Source: Halobacteriales archaeon
Lineage (GTDB): Archaea > Halobacteriota > Halobacteria > Halobacteriales > SKNY01
Assembly (NCBI GenBank): GCA_007118975.1
Contig: SKQO01000009.1
Span: forward strand, 1 to 51,115
Reading direction: 5' to 3'
Length of the DNA stretch: 51,115 bases
Below, one piece after another: positions 1-8,485 of this stretch (the stretch's first letter is position 1; the number at the start of each line of letters is the position of its first letter). The notes beneath the pieces are model-generated. The model was not told where the DNA came from. It saw only the letters and a program-made list of their open reading frames with translations, and ran no database searches. Position numbers and translations under genes: made by a program.

Positions 1-681
1 GTCGCCGACGGCGCCGCCGATCTCGGAATCACCGGCCTCGACCAGGTCAGAGAATCCGGGGTCGAGAACGTCGTGGAGCTCCTGGATCTCGCTTTTGGCC
101 GCTGTCGCATCGTCCTTGCCGCGCCGGAAGACAGCGAGATCACTTCGGCTGATGATCTCGCGGCGGGAACGGTTGCCACCGAGTTTCCGGAACTCACTCG
201 GGGTTTTTTCAACGCCAGAGGAATCGATCCCACGATTCTCGAGGTTTCAGGGGCGACAGAGCTCACACCGCACGTCGACATGGCCGACGCGATCGTCGAC
301 ATCACCAGCACCGGGACGACGCTTCGGATGAATCGTCTCGAAGTGATCGAGCAGATCTTGGAGAGTTCGGTGTACCTGATCGGTCGAGACGACGTGATGG
401 ACGAGGAAAAGGTCGATCACATCAGTACCGCGCTCGAGGCGGTCTTGAATGCGGAGGGGAAACGGTATTTGATGTTGAACGCTCCCCGTGACCGACTCGA
501 CGAGATTCGAGACGTCATCCCGGGGCTTGGGGGCCCGACGGTCATGGATATCGCGGGCGATGACATGGTTGCGGTACATGCGGTCGTGGACGAACGAGAT
601 GTCTTCCAGACGATAAACGAAGTGAAGCAGTGTGGCGGCAGCGGGATTCTCGTCACCGAGATCGAGCGGATGATCGAGTGA
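1..681 (+). CDS. hisG: ATP phosphoribosyltransferase, 5'-truncated by window edge
   Basis: First enzyme of histidine synthesis, joining ATP and PRPP to make phosphoribosyl-ATP. The reading frame is open from base 1, so the true start lies left of the window; 226 residues are visible. The PRPP-binding loop ([10 protein letters not shown], about visible residues 100-109) is intact. The last ~75 residues match the C-terminal ACT-like regulatory domain of long-form HisG (MDIAGDD... ending [13 protein letters not shown]), so this is the histidine-inhibited hexameric form that needs no HisZ. The GTG at 73 is an internal valine, not a start. hisE lies 19 kb away in this window, so the his genes are dispersed here. 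Confidence 0.96.
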   Translation, partial: VADGAADLGITGLDQVRESGVENVVELLDLAFGRCRIVLAAPEDSEITSADDLAAGTVATEFPELTRGFFNARGIDPTILEVSGATELTPHVDMADAIVDITSTGTTLRMNRLEVIEQILESSVYLIGRDDVMDEEKVDHISTALEAVLNAEGKRYLMLNAPRDRLDEIRDVIPGLGGPTVMDIAGDDMVAVHAVVDERDVFQTINEVKQCGGSGILVTEIERMIE

Positions 682-732
682 GGAGCGCCTCTACGTCGAT
701 CCAACTGAGAAAGAATCGCCGTCCGTACCGGT

Positions 733-1296
733 TCAGGTCTCGAGCAGCCCGAGCGAGCTGAGTTGCTCTGTGATCTTGTCGACAGCCTCTTCAGCATCGG
801 AGGGTTGCTTGCCGCCGGTGATGACGAGCTTGCCGCTCCCGAACAGAAGCGCGACGACTGACGGTTCATCGAGGCGGTAGACGAGCCCCGGGAACTGCTC
901 CGGCTCGTACTCCGTGTTTTCGAGGCCGAGTCCGACGGCGATCGCATTGAGGTTCAGGTTGCGCCCCAGGTCGGCGCTGGTCACGATGTTCTGGACGACG
1001 ATCTCCGGGTCGTCCTCGACGCGGATGTTCAACTCTCGGAGCTTATCGAAGACGATCTGCAGGCTCTCGTGGACGTCGTCGGTGCTTTTCGCGCCCGTGC
1101 AGACGATCTTGCCGGAGCGGAAAATGAGTGCCGCGGATTTGGGGTGCTGGGTGCGGTAGACGAGGCCGGGAAACTGCTCAGGGTCGTAGTCCGCCCCCTC
1201 GAGGTCCATGGCGACGCTCTGAAGGTCGAGCTCCTGGCCAATGCCGGTGGAGGCGACCACGTTCTCGATGTTGATCGTTTCCTTGGGGTCGTTCAT
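733..1296 (-). CDS. tbp: TATA-box-binding protein
   Basis: General transcription factor that binds archaeal promoters and recruits TFB and RNA polymerase. The 187 residues form two direct repeats of about 90 residues. The motif EQFPGLVYR appears in both halves (about residues 41-49 and 131-139), and each is followed by a matching beta segment (SGKIVCTGAKS and SGKLVITGGKQ). Its length matches archaeal TBPs, and the acidic tail typical of many TBPs is short or absent. ATG at 1296 sits just downstream of several A/T-rich boxes. Haloarchaea often carry several TBP paralogues; this one looks full-length and functional. Confidence 0.97.
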   Translation of the reverse strand: MNDPKETINIENVVASTGIGQELDLQSVAMDLEGADYDPEQFPGLVYRTQHPKSAALIFRSGKIVCTGAKSTDDVHESLQIVFDKLRELNIRVEDDPEIVVQNIVTSADLGRNLNLNAIAVGLGLENTEYEPEQFPGLVYRLDEPSVVALLFGSGKLVITGGKQPSDAEEAVDKITEQLSSLGLLET

Positions 1297-1302
1297 TGCT
1301 CG

Positions 1303-1331
1303 TTTAAAAGCACGTATTTAAGGGTTAAAAA
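1303..1331 (-). promoter_or_regulatory. tbp promoter with three stacked TATA-like boxes
   Basis: Three A/T boxes lie within 29 bp upstream of tbp: TTTAAAAG at 1303-1310, TATTTA at 1315-1320 and TTAAAAA at 1325-1331 (forward coordinates). The distal box is about 30 nt from the start codon and fits a leaderless promoter. The nearer boxes would fall on the transcription start or initial transcript, where TBP binding could repress its own gene. Confidence 0.5.
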
Positions 1332-1480
1332 GGTTGGTGACGTTCCAGCGTCTCGACTTAACATTTTTTTGACTATTTCGAGCGGATCGAGCATGCATTC
1401 TTGACCGGATCTGTGGTCGTGCTGGCCCACCCGGCTCCGAAACCGTCAGGCTGTGTGGGCGAGAACGGCTGTCTAATAGC

Positions 1481-2458
1481 GTGTATCTCCTGGAACTGAT
1501 CGGTGAAGACGACGCGTTTTCCGTCTTCGAGGCGGCGTGTCTTGCGGCGGACGTTCGCTTGGTCGCGCCGGGGGTAGCGTTCGCGGACGCAGTCGGCCCG
1601 CGAATCTCCCAAATCGCCCACGTTCGGGCCATCAGTCGGTTGGTCGGTCGAGCTACGAATCTCGACGAGGCAGAGCAGCTCCTCCGCAACACGTCGATGC
1701 CCTCCGATGGATCGGCGGCGGTTCGTGCTCGTTCGATCCGTGGCGCGGCCGTCGGTAGCCAGCCGATAGAACGACGTCTTGGCGCGGTGTTCGTGCAGGC
1801 GGATCTGACGATCGATCTCGATGATCCCGACCACGTTCTCCGGGTGGTTGCGAGCGGCGAGGACTGTTTTCTTGGCTGGCAGGAACTGGTGCCCGGTCAC
1901 GGATTCAGTGCACGACAGCCGACAGACCGACCGTTCTTCAGGCCGGGTAGCCTCGCTCCGAGGCTCGCACGGGCAATCGTCAACATGGCGGGAGCCGGTC
2001 CGGGCCGGACGGTGCTGGATCCGATGTGTGGCACTGGTGGCTTCGCAATCGAGGCGGGCCTCGTCGGCGCGACGGTGTTGGCATCGGACATCGAACCCGT
2101 CATGGTTGCTGGCACCCGGGAGAACCTCCGGGACTACGGTCTCAGTGGGTCGACTGAAACGTATCTTGCTGATGCCTGTAGGCTTCCGTTGCAGGATGGG
2201 ATTGCCACCGCGGCGGTGTTCGACGTTCCCTATGGTCGACAGTCCTCCTTCGGTGGTCGACGGCCCGATCGACTGGTCCGGGCGTCGCTCCTCGAGGCCG
2301 ATCGACTGGCTGCCCGAGCAGTGGTCCTCGCCGATCGGTCGCTTACGGAGTTCATCGAGGAGACCCCGTGGTGGCTGGAGCGTCGGCTCGAGCGACGAGT
2401 ACATCGTTCGCTCACCAGGCACGTTCACGTCCTTTCGCACGAGGAATGCGATCGATAG
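1481..2458 (+). CDS. tRNA (guanine(10)-N2)-dimethyltransferase, Trm-G10 type
   Basis: S-adenosylmethionine-dependent methylation of G10 in tRNA. The 325-residue protein has an N-terminal THUMP-like RNA-binding half (about 1-150) and a Rossmann methyltransferase half. The SAM-binding motif DPMCGTGGF is at 180-188 and the catalytic loop is DVPYG at 248-252. The usual family loop is [D/N]PPY; here Val replaces the first Pro, while Pro-Tyr is kept. The start is GTG at 1481, chosen because MYLLEL is the typical N-terminus of this family; no Shine-Dalgarno is visible. It is divergent from tbp. Assignment rests on overall resemblance to archaeal Trm-G10; another N2-guanine tRNA methyltransferase of the same fold is the alternative. 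Confidence 0.85.
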   Translation: MYLLELIGEDDAFSVFEAACLAADVRLVAPGVAFADAVGPRISQIAHVRAISRLVGRATNLDEAEQLLRNTSMPSDGSAAVRARSIRGAAVGSQPIERRLGAVFVQADLTIDLDDPDHVLRVVASGEDCFLGWQELVPGHGFSARQPTDRPFFRPGSLAPRLARAIVNMAGAGPGRTVLDPMCGTGGFAIEAGLVGATVLASDIEPVMVAGTRENLRDYGLSGSTETYLADACRLPLQDGIATAAVFDVPYGRQSSFGGRRPDRLVRASLLEADRLAARAVVLADRSLTEFIEETPWWLERRLERRVHRSLTRHVHVLSHEECDR

Positions 2459-2562
2459 CGCCTTGGAGGGAGTACGAGCAGGCCGGCGGTGATCCGAGCC
2501 CGGTTCTGGCGATCAGTTCTCGCCAAACCCCGCAGAGTACCCCGCGCATTTTCCCCATCCAG

Positions 2563-2973
2563 TCACCGCAATCCGAACGACCGCATGAGATCGACGAGTT
2601 CCTGTGCGGAGGCGATTTGCTGGCGGCGAATTTGTTCCTCGAGGCCCGGTTCGGCAAGTGATTCGAACGCGTTGATCGCCCGGTCGAGTTCGAGGATGAT
2701 CCGGACGATTTCCTTGCCGCGGGTGTGATCGATGTCACCACGTTCGATCCGCTGGACGAGCCGCAGGCGCTCCCGCCGGAGGTTGCAAAGGAGCTCGTTG
2801 AGCCGTTTTTCATCCTCGCCTGACAACGAATCTCGACCTGCAAGCTCGAAGAATACCTCGCACAGGGGAATTCGATCACCGTCGAACTCGACTGTCTCCG
2901 GAATCGAGCGTCCGACTGTCGTGCCTGTCCGATGGACCTTTTCGAGTAGTTCCTCGCGCTGTCTTTCATTCAT
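2563..2973 (-). CDS. conserved haloarchaeal protein, DUF5788-like
   Basis: 136 residues, soluble, highly charged and predicted mostly helical (NERQREELLEKV at the N-terminus, then Arg/Glu-rich helices and a GLEEQIRRQQ segment). I associate it with the haloarchaeal DUF5788 family from its N-terminal pattern (LLEKVHRTGTTVGRSIPETVEF), without certainty about the number. The ATG at 2973 is preferred over an upstream start because it follows a GGTGAG element and lies 4 nt past the stop of the upstream TetR gene, so the two are almost certainly co-transcribed. No function is known to me and no catalytic motif is visible. Confidence 0.75.
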   Translation of the reverse strand: MNERQREELLEKVHRTGTTVGRSIPETVEFDGDRIPLCEVFFELAGRDSLSGEDEKRLNELLCNLRRERLRLVQRIERGDIDHTRGKEIVRIILELDRAINAFESLAEPGLEEQIRRQQIASAQELVDLMRSFGLR

Positions 2974-2977
2974 GATC

Positions 2978-3595
2978 TCACCCTGTCGAACGCGCGTCTC
3001 CTCGCTCCTCCACGAGTAGGTGCTCGTCCACGATCGCGGTAACCCCCGCCAGGATTGGCTCACTGACTGTATCGTCGCCGTGAATGGCGAACAGCTGTTC
3101 GGCCCCGATCACAGCAGCAACGAATACGACGGCGAACGACTCGACATCGACCGGTCGAAAGACCCCCTGGTCGATGCCGTCCTCCAGTATCTCAACGACG
3201 ATCTCGATCATCTCGTTCCGACCGGCCTCGAACACCGATCGCAACGCCTCGTCATGAATCGATCTGGCTCGGAACTCGAGGTCGATCCTCGCGACGGAGA
3301 GTCGTTCCTCCCGGTGATCGTCGGCCTCCAGGAGATACCGGGCGAACGTCACCAACCGATCCCGCGGATCGTCAGTATCAACTCGCTCGCTCAGGTCACG
3401 TTGCGCCCGTTCCCACCCCCACGCGAACAGCTCTCGAAGGAGGTTGTACTTCGTGTCGAAGTAGTGGTGAACCAGTCCCTGACTGACCGATGCCGCTTCG
3501 GCGACTGCAGCGGTAGTAAATCCCTCGATCCCCTCGGTGGCCAGCACTTCTCCGGCGGCGAGGAGAATTTCCTGCCTAGTCGTCTCACTTCCCAT
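2978..3595 (-). CDS. TetR/AcrR family transcriptional regulator
   Basis: 205-residue repressor-type regulator. The N-terminal TetR helix-turn-helix spans about residues 5-52 (TTAAVAEAASVSQGLVHHYFD, with the hallmark HYF in the recognition region), followed by an all-helical ligand-binding and dimerization domain. ATG at 3595 was chosen because it begins directly before the HTH; the upstream extension runs into the divergent gene. A perfect 12-bp palindrome lies just upstream in the divergent promoter, so autoregulation and control of the beta-lactamase-like gene are likely. The DUF5788-like gene follows 4 nt downstream. The ligand cannot be guessed. Confidence 0.92.
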   Translation of the reverse strand: MGSETTRQEILLAAGEVLATEGIEGFTTAAVAEAASVSQGLVHHYFDTKYNLLRELFAWGWERAQRDLSERVDTDDPRDRLVTFARYLLEADDHREERLSVARIDLEFRARSIHDEALRSVFEAGRNEMIEIVVEILEDGIDQGVFRPVDVESFAVVFVAAVIGAEQLFAIHGDDTVSEPILAGVTAIVDEHLLVEERGDARSTG

Positions 3596-3600
3596 ACAAT

Positions 3601-3612
3601 TTGAGTACTCAA
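3601..3612. promoter_or_regulatory. 12-bp palindromic operator candidate for the TetR regulator
   Basis: TTGAGTACTCAA is a perfect palindrome located between the divergent TetR (start 3595) and beta-lactamase-like (start 3655) genes. It lies 5 bp from the TetR start codon and about 8 bp from the TATA-like GTTTAAT at 3620-3626, which could serve the rightward gene. Position and symmetry are those of a TetR dimer operator. Confidence 0.6.
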
Positions 3613-3654
3613 TCAATACGTTTAATTCTTCGGTCCACCGATGCAGTTCTCGAG

Positions 3655-5007
3655 ATGACCGATCACACTCGGCGCGAGCAGGCGTTCGAACGGGTGGCCC
3701 GCTGGCGGGAAGAACATCGGATTCCCGGTTTGAGCGTCGCGATCTCGCACGGCCGGGACGTGACCGCACGCGGGTTCGGCCATCGGATGCTGGATCCGCC
3801 GTGCGAGGCGACCAGTGATACCCGGTATGCGGTCGGCTCCGTCGGCAAACCGATCACCGCTCTCGCAACGCTCATTGCGACGGACGAACACGGGGTCACC
3901 CTTGACAGTGCGGTCGTGGAGTATCTCCCCGTGTTCGCGCGTGTCCCCGGAGATCCGATCACGGTCCAGCAACTGCTCTCGCACACGAGCGGCATGCCCG
4001 ACGATGACTTGGCGATGGTCGCCAGTGACCTGGAGCGTTGGGAGGGCGTTAGCGAAATGGTCGCGGAGGTTGCCCCAGAACGGTTGACCGGGCTGTCATC
4101 CTGGATCTACTACAATACGGGGTACGTCGCGCTCGCACGTCTCATCGAGGTTCTGACGGGTGCGAGTTTTGCGAGCTATGTTCGGGACGAACTCTTTGAA
4201 CCGCTCGACATGGACGCTTCGCGGTACGGGCCCAATACAGTCGACGGTGCCCGTGGGAACCTGATGCAGGCCTACGAACTGTCCGACGGGGTGCATCGGG
4301 AAGTCGAGCTGCAGTTTCCCCCCGTTCTGGCCGGAGCCGGCGGGCTGGTCGCCCCCGTTACCGATCTCGCACAGTTTTTGCGCCTTCAAACACGGCAGGA
4401 GTCCCCGGTACCCCCGGAGAAATTACGGCGACTACGTCGCCCGGTTACTACACGTCGACGTCTCGTGGATGGCACCCAGTTTCGGTACGGATCCGGCTGG
4501 GAGCTCGATCCATTCGGCGATGACATTCTCGTGGGTCACGGTGGAAATACGGGGAGCTCCGGCGGATACATCGGCTACCTCCAGGAAGCCGGTATCGGGG
4601 TCGCGCTCGCCTGGAACATGCGACCGCCCACTGATCCACGAGCCATCGCCACCGAGTTGCTGGCGATCCTTTTAGATGAACCCCTGTCGCAGCTGGATCC
4701 GACAACCAGGCTTGAGCGACAAATAGAGGCATTTGAGGGCTCCTACGAGTCGATCGGCGGCGCTCACACCGCCTCGTTGGCGTGGGAACCGCCGGCGGTT
4801 CGCTTCGAGATATCGAACCCGGACGGGACGTTCGAAAACAAACTGCGACTTGCGTCCATCGAGGACGAAACGTATCGGTTCATCGGAGAAAACGGGCTGG
4901 AGGAAACGCCGACGATGGATTTGCTGACTGGCCAGGGGGCCACGCGGGTTCGGTACGACCAGTTGCTGTTCCGTCCAGCACCTGTGGACCGTCCGGAGGG
5001 ACGGTGA
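3655..5007 (+). CDS. serine hydrolase, beta-lactamase class C / PBP-like family
   Basis: Soluble member of the AmpC/esterase/D-aminopeptidase superfamily, 450 residues. The catalytic SxxK is SVGK at 62-65, the YxN motif is YYN at 152-154, and the KTG equivalent is HGG at 295-297, a variant common in esterases and peptidases of the family. A further ~100-residue C-terminal beta domain follows (from about 350). No signal peptide is seen from ATG 3655, which was chosen because the reading frame upstream overlaps the operator region. It is divergent from the TetR gene. The substrate is unknown; true beta-lactamase activity should not be assumed. Confidence 0.9.
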   Translation: MTDHTRREQAFERVARWREEHRIPGLSVAISHGRDVTARGFGHRMLDPPCEATSDTRYAVGSVGKPITALATLIATDEHGVTLDSAVVEYLPVFARVPGDPITVQQLLSHTSGMPDDDLAMVASDLERWEGVSEMVAEVAPERLTGLSSWIYYNTGYVALARLIEVLTGASFASYVRDELFEPLDMDASRYGPNTVDGARGNLMQAYELSDGVHREVELQFPPVLAGAGGLVAPVTDLAQFLRLQTRQESPVPPEKLRRLRRPVTTRRRLVDGTQFRYGSGWELDPFGDDILVGHGGNTGSSGGYIGYLQEAGIGVALAWNMRPPTDPRAIATELLAILLDEPLSQLDPTTRLERQIEAFEGSYESIGGAHTASLAWEPPAVRFEISNPDGTFENKLRLASIEDETYRFIGENGLEETPTMDLLTGQGATRVRYDQLLFRPAPVDRPEGR

Positions 5008-5389
5008 ATGGGTTTTCAACCGACACGGATTTGCCACCGCACGAAGTGCGCCCATGCGTTACATTCATCAGTAGACACTCCGCGACACAGCCGCGCGATG
5101 GAGCTGTTCGACACCCTGCCCTCGCCGTCGGTGGAAACCGCCTACCGAATCTGTAGCGTGGCAACCGATGTTGACGTCTAGCAGTCGAGGGACGGCGTTG
5201 AAGGCGTTCACGGCGTTGTTCCGAAGTGTTCGTTCGATTTCATCTCGCGGATCACCTCACAGTGAGAGCAGTAGTGCTGTGGACCGGTGGCTCGTGCCGT
5301 TCCCTCCCGGTGTCCGACGCGGGCCTCCTCCGAATTTCCTACCCCGCGGACATCCTGAGCTTTATAGCTATGAACTGGTGATCCACTTC
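5008..5389. other. 382-bp spacer without a convincing gene
   Basis: No long acidic reading frame exists on either strand. A 27-codon plus-strand ORF (ATG 5098 to TAG 5181) and a minus-strand fragment reading QHYCSHCEVIREMK between about 5200 and 5270, with a CxxC pair but no start codon, may be relics of small proteins. The right end carries the promoter of the M3 peptidase. Confidence 0.5.
5361..5366 (+). promoter_or_regulatory. TATA box of the M3 oligopeptidase gene
   Basis: TTTATA centred about 27 nt before ATG 5390, the spacing expected for a leaderless haloarchaeal transcript. It supports the choice of 5390 as the start. Confidence 0.6.
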
Positions 5390-7180
5390 ATGGCAGCGGT
5401 TCGTCCACGAGACGAGGTTCCGGAGGAGTACACCTGGGATCTCGAGAGCATCTACGCGAGCGACGAGGAGTGGGAGACGGGCTTCGAAGAAGCCGAGGCA
5501 ACGATCGCGGAGTTGACGGCATATGAGGGGCAGACGACGACGAACGCGAGCACGCTTCTCGCCGTTCTCGAGACCTACGAGGATCTCATGCGGCAGGTCT
5601 CGACCGTGCACGCGTATGCCCGTATGCGACGCGACGAGAACACGGCCGCCGACCGGTATCAGGGGTACACGACCCGGGCGGAGGGGCTCTTTTCGCAAGC
5701 CCAGTCTGCCGCCAGTTTCATCGACCCGGAGATCCAGGCGACATCGTGGGGAGCGATCGAGGAGCTGCTCGCCGAGGACGAGGACCTGGCGATATACGAA
5801 CATTATCTCGAGGACATCCACCGGCTCAAAGACCACACGCGATCCGCGGAGATCGAATCGATCCTTGCCGACCTGGGGGAGGTGCTTTCCACCGGCCAAG
5901 ACGTCTATACGATGTTGACGAACGCGGATATGACGTTTCCGACCGTGGAAGATCCCGACGGCGAGCCGGTCGAGATTACGCTGGCGAACTTCGTCGAGTT
6001 GCAAAAGGAGCGGGATCGTGGGTTCCGCCAGCACGTCTACGAGTCGTTCTACGATCAGTGGGGGGAGGTGCGCAATGCGGTCGGTACTGCCTACCGCAAC
6101 AGCGTCAAAGCTGACGTCAAGCTTGCGAGAATCCGTGGATATGACACCGCACGCGAGGCCGCCCTCGACGGCCCGAACATCCCCACCGAGGTCTACGATA
6201 CCCTCGTCGAGACCGTCTGGGACAACCTGGAGTTGGTCCACCGCCACGCGGATCTCAAACGCCGGGCGCTCGGCGTGGATGAACTGGCAATGTGGGACCT
6301 CTATATGCCGATTACTCGCTCTGAAAGTCCGACAGTGTCCTACGAAACGGCAACCGACCACGTCGTCGCAGCCGTAGCGCCGCTGGGTGAGGAGTACCAA
6401 TCGCAGGTTGCCGACGGCATCGAATCGCGGTGGATCGACGTCTATGAGACGCCGAACAAGCGATCGGGGGCGTACAGCGGTGGCACCTACGATACCCAGC
6501 CGTTCATTCTGATGAACTACCAGGAAACGGTGAGTTCTATGTATACCCTCGCCCACGAACTGGGCCACTCGTTACACTCGGAGCTCACGTCGGAGGCCCA
6601 GCCGTACGTGTACAGCCACTACGAGATCTTCGTCGCGGAGGTCGCGAGTATGGTCAACGAGTCACTCCTCACTGCCCATCTCCTGGATACCGTCGAGGAC
6701 GAGCGCTTCCAGCGTCACGTGTTGAACGAGTACCTCGAGCGGTTCCGCTCTACGCTGTATCGGCAGGCGATGTTTGCGGACTTCGAACATCGGGCGCATC
6801 GTCGCGTCGAGGAGGGCAAGGCGATCACCGCGAACGCCCTCGACGAGCTGTATCACGAACTCAAGGCAGATCTATACGAACCCGCCGCAGTCGATGACCG
6901 GATCTCGCGGGAGTGGATGCGCATCCCACATTTCTACCGAGCCTTCTACGTCTACCAGTACTGTACCGGACTGGCCGCCTCGGTGGCGCTGGCAAGTGAC
7001 ATCTTGGAGGAAGGTGAGCCGGCAGTCGATCGCTATCGGACGTTTCTTCGAAGCGGGTCCAGACAGTACCCCCTGGAACTCCTCGAGGACGCCGGCGTGG
7101 ACATGCGGTCTCCGGCACCCATTGAATCCGCACTCGAGGTCTACGACGAGTATCTGGACCGTATGGAATCGTTGCTCTGA
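5390..7180 (+). CDS. pepF: M3 family oligoendopeptidase (PepF-type)
   Basis: Cytosolic zinc metallopeptidase that degrades short peptides, plausibly those released by the proteasome. 596 residues, the normal size for PepF. The zinc-binding HELGH is at 389-393 (context LAHELGHSLHSEL) and the downstream Glu ligand lies in the helix reading EIFVAEVASMVNE. The N-terminus PEEYTWDLESIYASDEEWE is diagnostic for the family. ATG 5390 follows a TATA box at leaderless distance; the longer frame from 5168 adds 74 non-acidic residues and is rejected. The gene for the proteasome-activating ATPase follows on the same strand 78 bp downstream, which fits a role in protein turnover. Confidence 0.94.
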   Translation: MAAVRPRDEVPEEYTWDLESIYASDEEWETGFEEAEATIAELTAYEGQTTTNASTLLAVLETYEDLMRQVSTVHAYARMRRDENTAADRYQGYTTRAEGLFSQAQSAASFIDPEIQATSWGAIEELLAEDEDLAIYEHYLEDIHRLKDHTRSAEIESILADLGEVLSTGQDVYTMLTNADMTFPTVEDPDGEPVEITLANFVELQKERDRGFRQHVYESFYDQWGEVRNAVGTAYRNSVKADVKLARIRGYDTAREAALDGPNIPTEVYDTLVETVWDNLELVHRHADLKRRALGVDELAMWDLYMPITRSESPTVSYETATDHVVAAVAPLGEEYQSQVADGIESRWIDVYETPNKRSGAYSGGTYDTQPFILMNYQETVSSMYTLAHELGHSLHSELTSEAQPYVYSHYEIFVAEVASMVNESLLTAHLLDTVEDERFQRHVLNEYLERFRSTLYRQAMFADFEHRAHRRVEEGKAITANALDELYHELKADLYEPAAVDDRISREWMRIPHFYRAFYVYQYCTGLAASVALASDILEEGEPAVDRYRTFLRSGSRQYPLELLEDAGVDMRSPAPIESALEVYDEYLDRMESLL

Positions 7181-7258
7181 GGCGGACCACTTCGCCTGGA
7201 CGTTCGCTCGCCAATCCAAAGGCACTTTGACTGTCCCCCATTAGATACTCCTGTACGA

Positions 7259-8482
7259 ATGTCACAGGGCCCCACTATCCCGGACCAACCCCGGTTGGAG
7301 TTGGACCCCAACATGAGCGAGGAGGAGGAGCTGGCGGCCCTGCGCGAACACTACGTCGACATCGCGCGGATCAACGAGCAGTTGAGCCAACGGCTGGCCA
7401 GCGCACGGGTCAAACGAGAGAAGCTCTGGGAGCACACCGACCGGCTGGAAGAAGAGAACGATGCCCTCAAGAGTCCACCACTGTACGTGGGCACAGTCGA
7501 CGATCGGTTCGACGGGGAAGCTATTATCACCCAGCACGGTTCGAACCAAGAGGTTCTGGTCGACGTCCCGGGAAAGCTCGCCGATGACCTGGCCCCTGGC
7601 GATCGCGTTGCGGTGAGCGACTCCTTCGCCCTCGAATCGGTCCTGGACACGGAGATGGATGCGAGAGCGCGCGCGATGGAGGTTGATGCTTCCCCGGACG
7701 TGGCCTACGAGGACATCGGTGGCCTCGACGAACAAATACGGGAAGTGCGCGAAACTGTCGAGATGCCGCTTTTGAACCCGGAGCAGTTCGACACGGTTGG
7801 TATCGATCCGCCGAGTGGCGTGCTGCTGCACGGTCCGCCAGGCACGGGGAAAACGATGCTTGCGAAGGCCGTCGCGACACAGACCGACGCGACGTTCATC
7901 AAAATGGCGGGGTCAGAACTGGTCCAGAAGTTCATTGGTGAGGGCTCCCGGCTCGTCCGAGATCTATTCGAACTCGCCGCCGAACGTGAACCCTCGGTCG
8001 TGTTCATCGACGAAATCGACGCGATCGCGTCGAAACGCACCGATTCGAAAACCGCCGGTGACGCCGAAGTCCAACGGACGATGATGCAGCTGCTGGCGGA
8101 GATGGACGGATTCGAAGATCGGGGTGAGATCAGTCTGATCGGGGCAACCAACCGCTTTGACATGCTCGACCGGGCCATCCTTCGTCCGGGTCGTTTCGAC
8201 CGACTCATCGAGGTCCCACACCCGGACAACGCCGCCCGGGTGAGAATTCTCGAAATTCACACCCGTGAGATGGCGCTCGCGGAGGATGTCGACTTCATGG
8301 GCTTGGCCGACCGCACCGAAGCGTTCACCGGAGCAGATCTCGCCAGTATCTGCCGGGAAGCTGGCATGTTCGCGATCCGCGACGACCGGACCGAAGTCTG
8401 TGCGGAGGACTTCGAACTGGCCATCCATAAGGTCGAATCAGACGACACCGTCAGCCAGCACATCACTTCCTACCTGTACTGA
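7259..8482 (+). CDS. pan: proteasome-activating nucleotidase (PAN)
   Basis: Hexameric AAA+ unfoldase that feeds proteins to the 20S proteasome. 407 residues: N-terminal coiled coil (about 20-70), OB domain (about 71-140), AAA+ module with Walker A GPPGTGKT at 192-199 and Walker B FIDEID at 249-254, then the sensor/arginine-finger region LRPGRFDR and the small helical domain. The C-terminus is ...HITSYLY, so the penultimate residue is Leu; the canonical HbYX gate-opening motif (penultimate Tyr) is missing. Haloarchaea often carry two PAN paralogues, and this copy may be the weaker gate opener. It ends 3 bp from the convergent aIF5B gene. Confidence 0.95.
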   Translation: MSQGPTIPDQPRLELDPNMSEEEELAALREHYVDIARINEQLSQRLASARVKREKLWEHTDRLEEENDALKSPPLYVGTVDDRFDGEAIITQHGSNQEVLVDVPGKLADDLAPGDRVAVSDSFALESVLDTEMDARARAMEVDASPDVAYEDIGGLDEQIREVRETVEMPLLNPEQFDTVGIDPPSGVLLHGPPGTGKTMLAKAVATQTDATFIKMAGSELVQKFIGEGSRLVRDLFELAAEREPSVVFIDEIDAIASKRTDSKTAGDAEVQRTMMQLLAEMDGFEDRGEISLIGATNRFDMLDRAILRPGRFDRLIEVPHPDNAARVRILEIHTREMALAEDVDFMGLADRTEAFTGADLASICREAGMFAIRDDRTEVCAEDFELAIHKVESDDTVSQHITSYLY

Positions 8483-8485
8483 GGG

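Noticed and set aside
1364-1370. Run of seven T between tbp and the tRNA methyltransferase gene
   Set aside because: Considered as a terminator, but both flanking genes point away from it. It is more likely part of the A/T-rich divergent promoter region.
1373-2440. 355-codon minus-strand ORF
   Set aside because: Fully antisense to the tRNA methyltransferase gene, which has clear SAM and DVPYG motifs; no recognisable domain in the antisense product.
3655-5007. Calling the serine hydrolase a resistance beta-lactamase
   Set aside because: The SxxK and YxN motifs fit the superfamily, but the KTG equivalent is HGG and archaea lack peptidoglycan; an esterase or peptidase role is equally likely.
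5339-6568. 409-codon minus-strand ORF
   Set aside because: Antisense to the M3 oligopeptidase gene; GC-rich third positions create long antisense frames.
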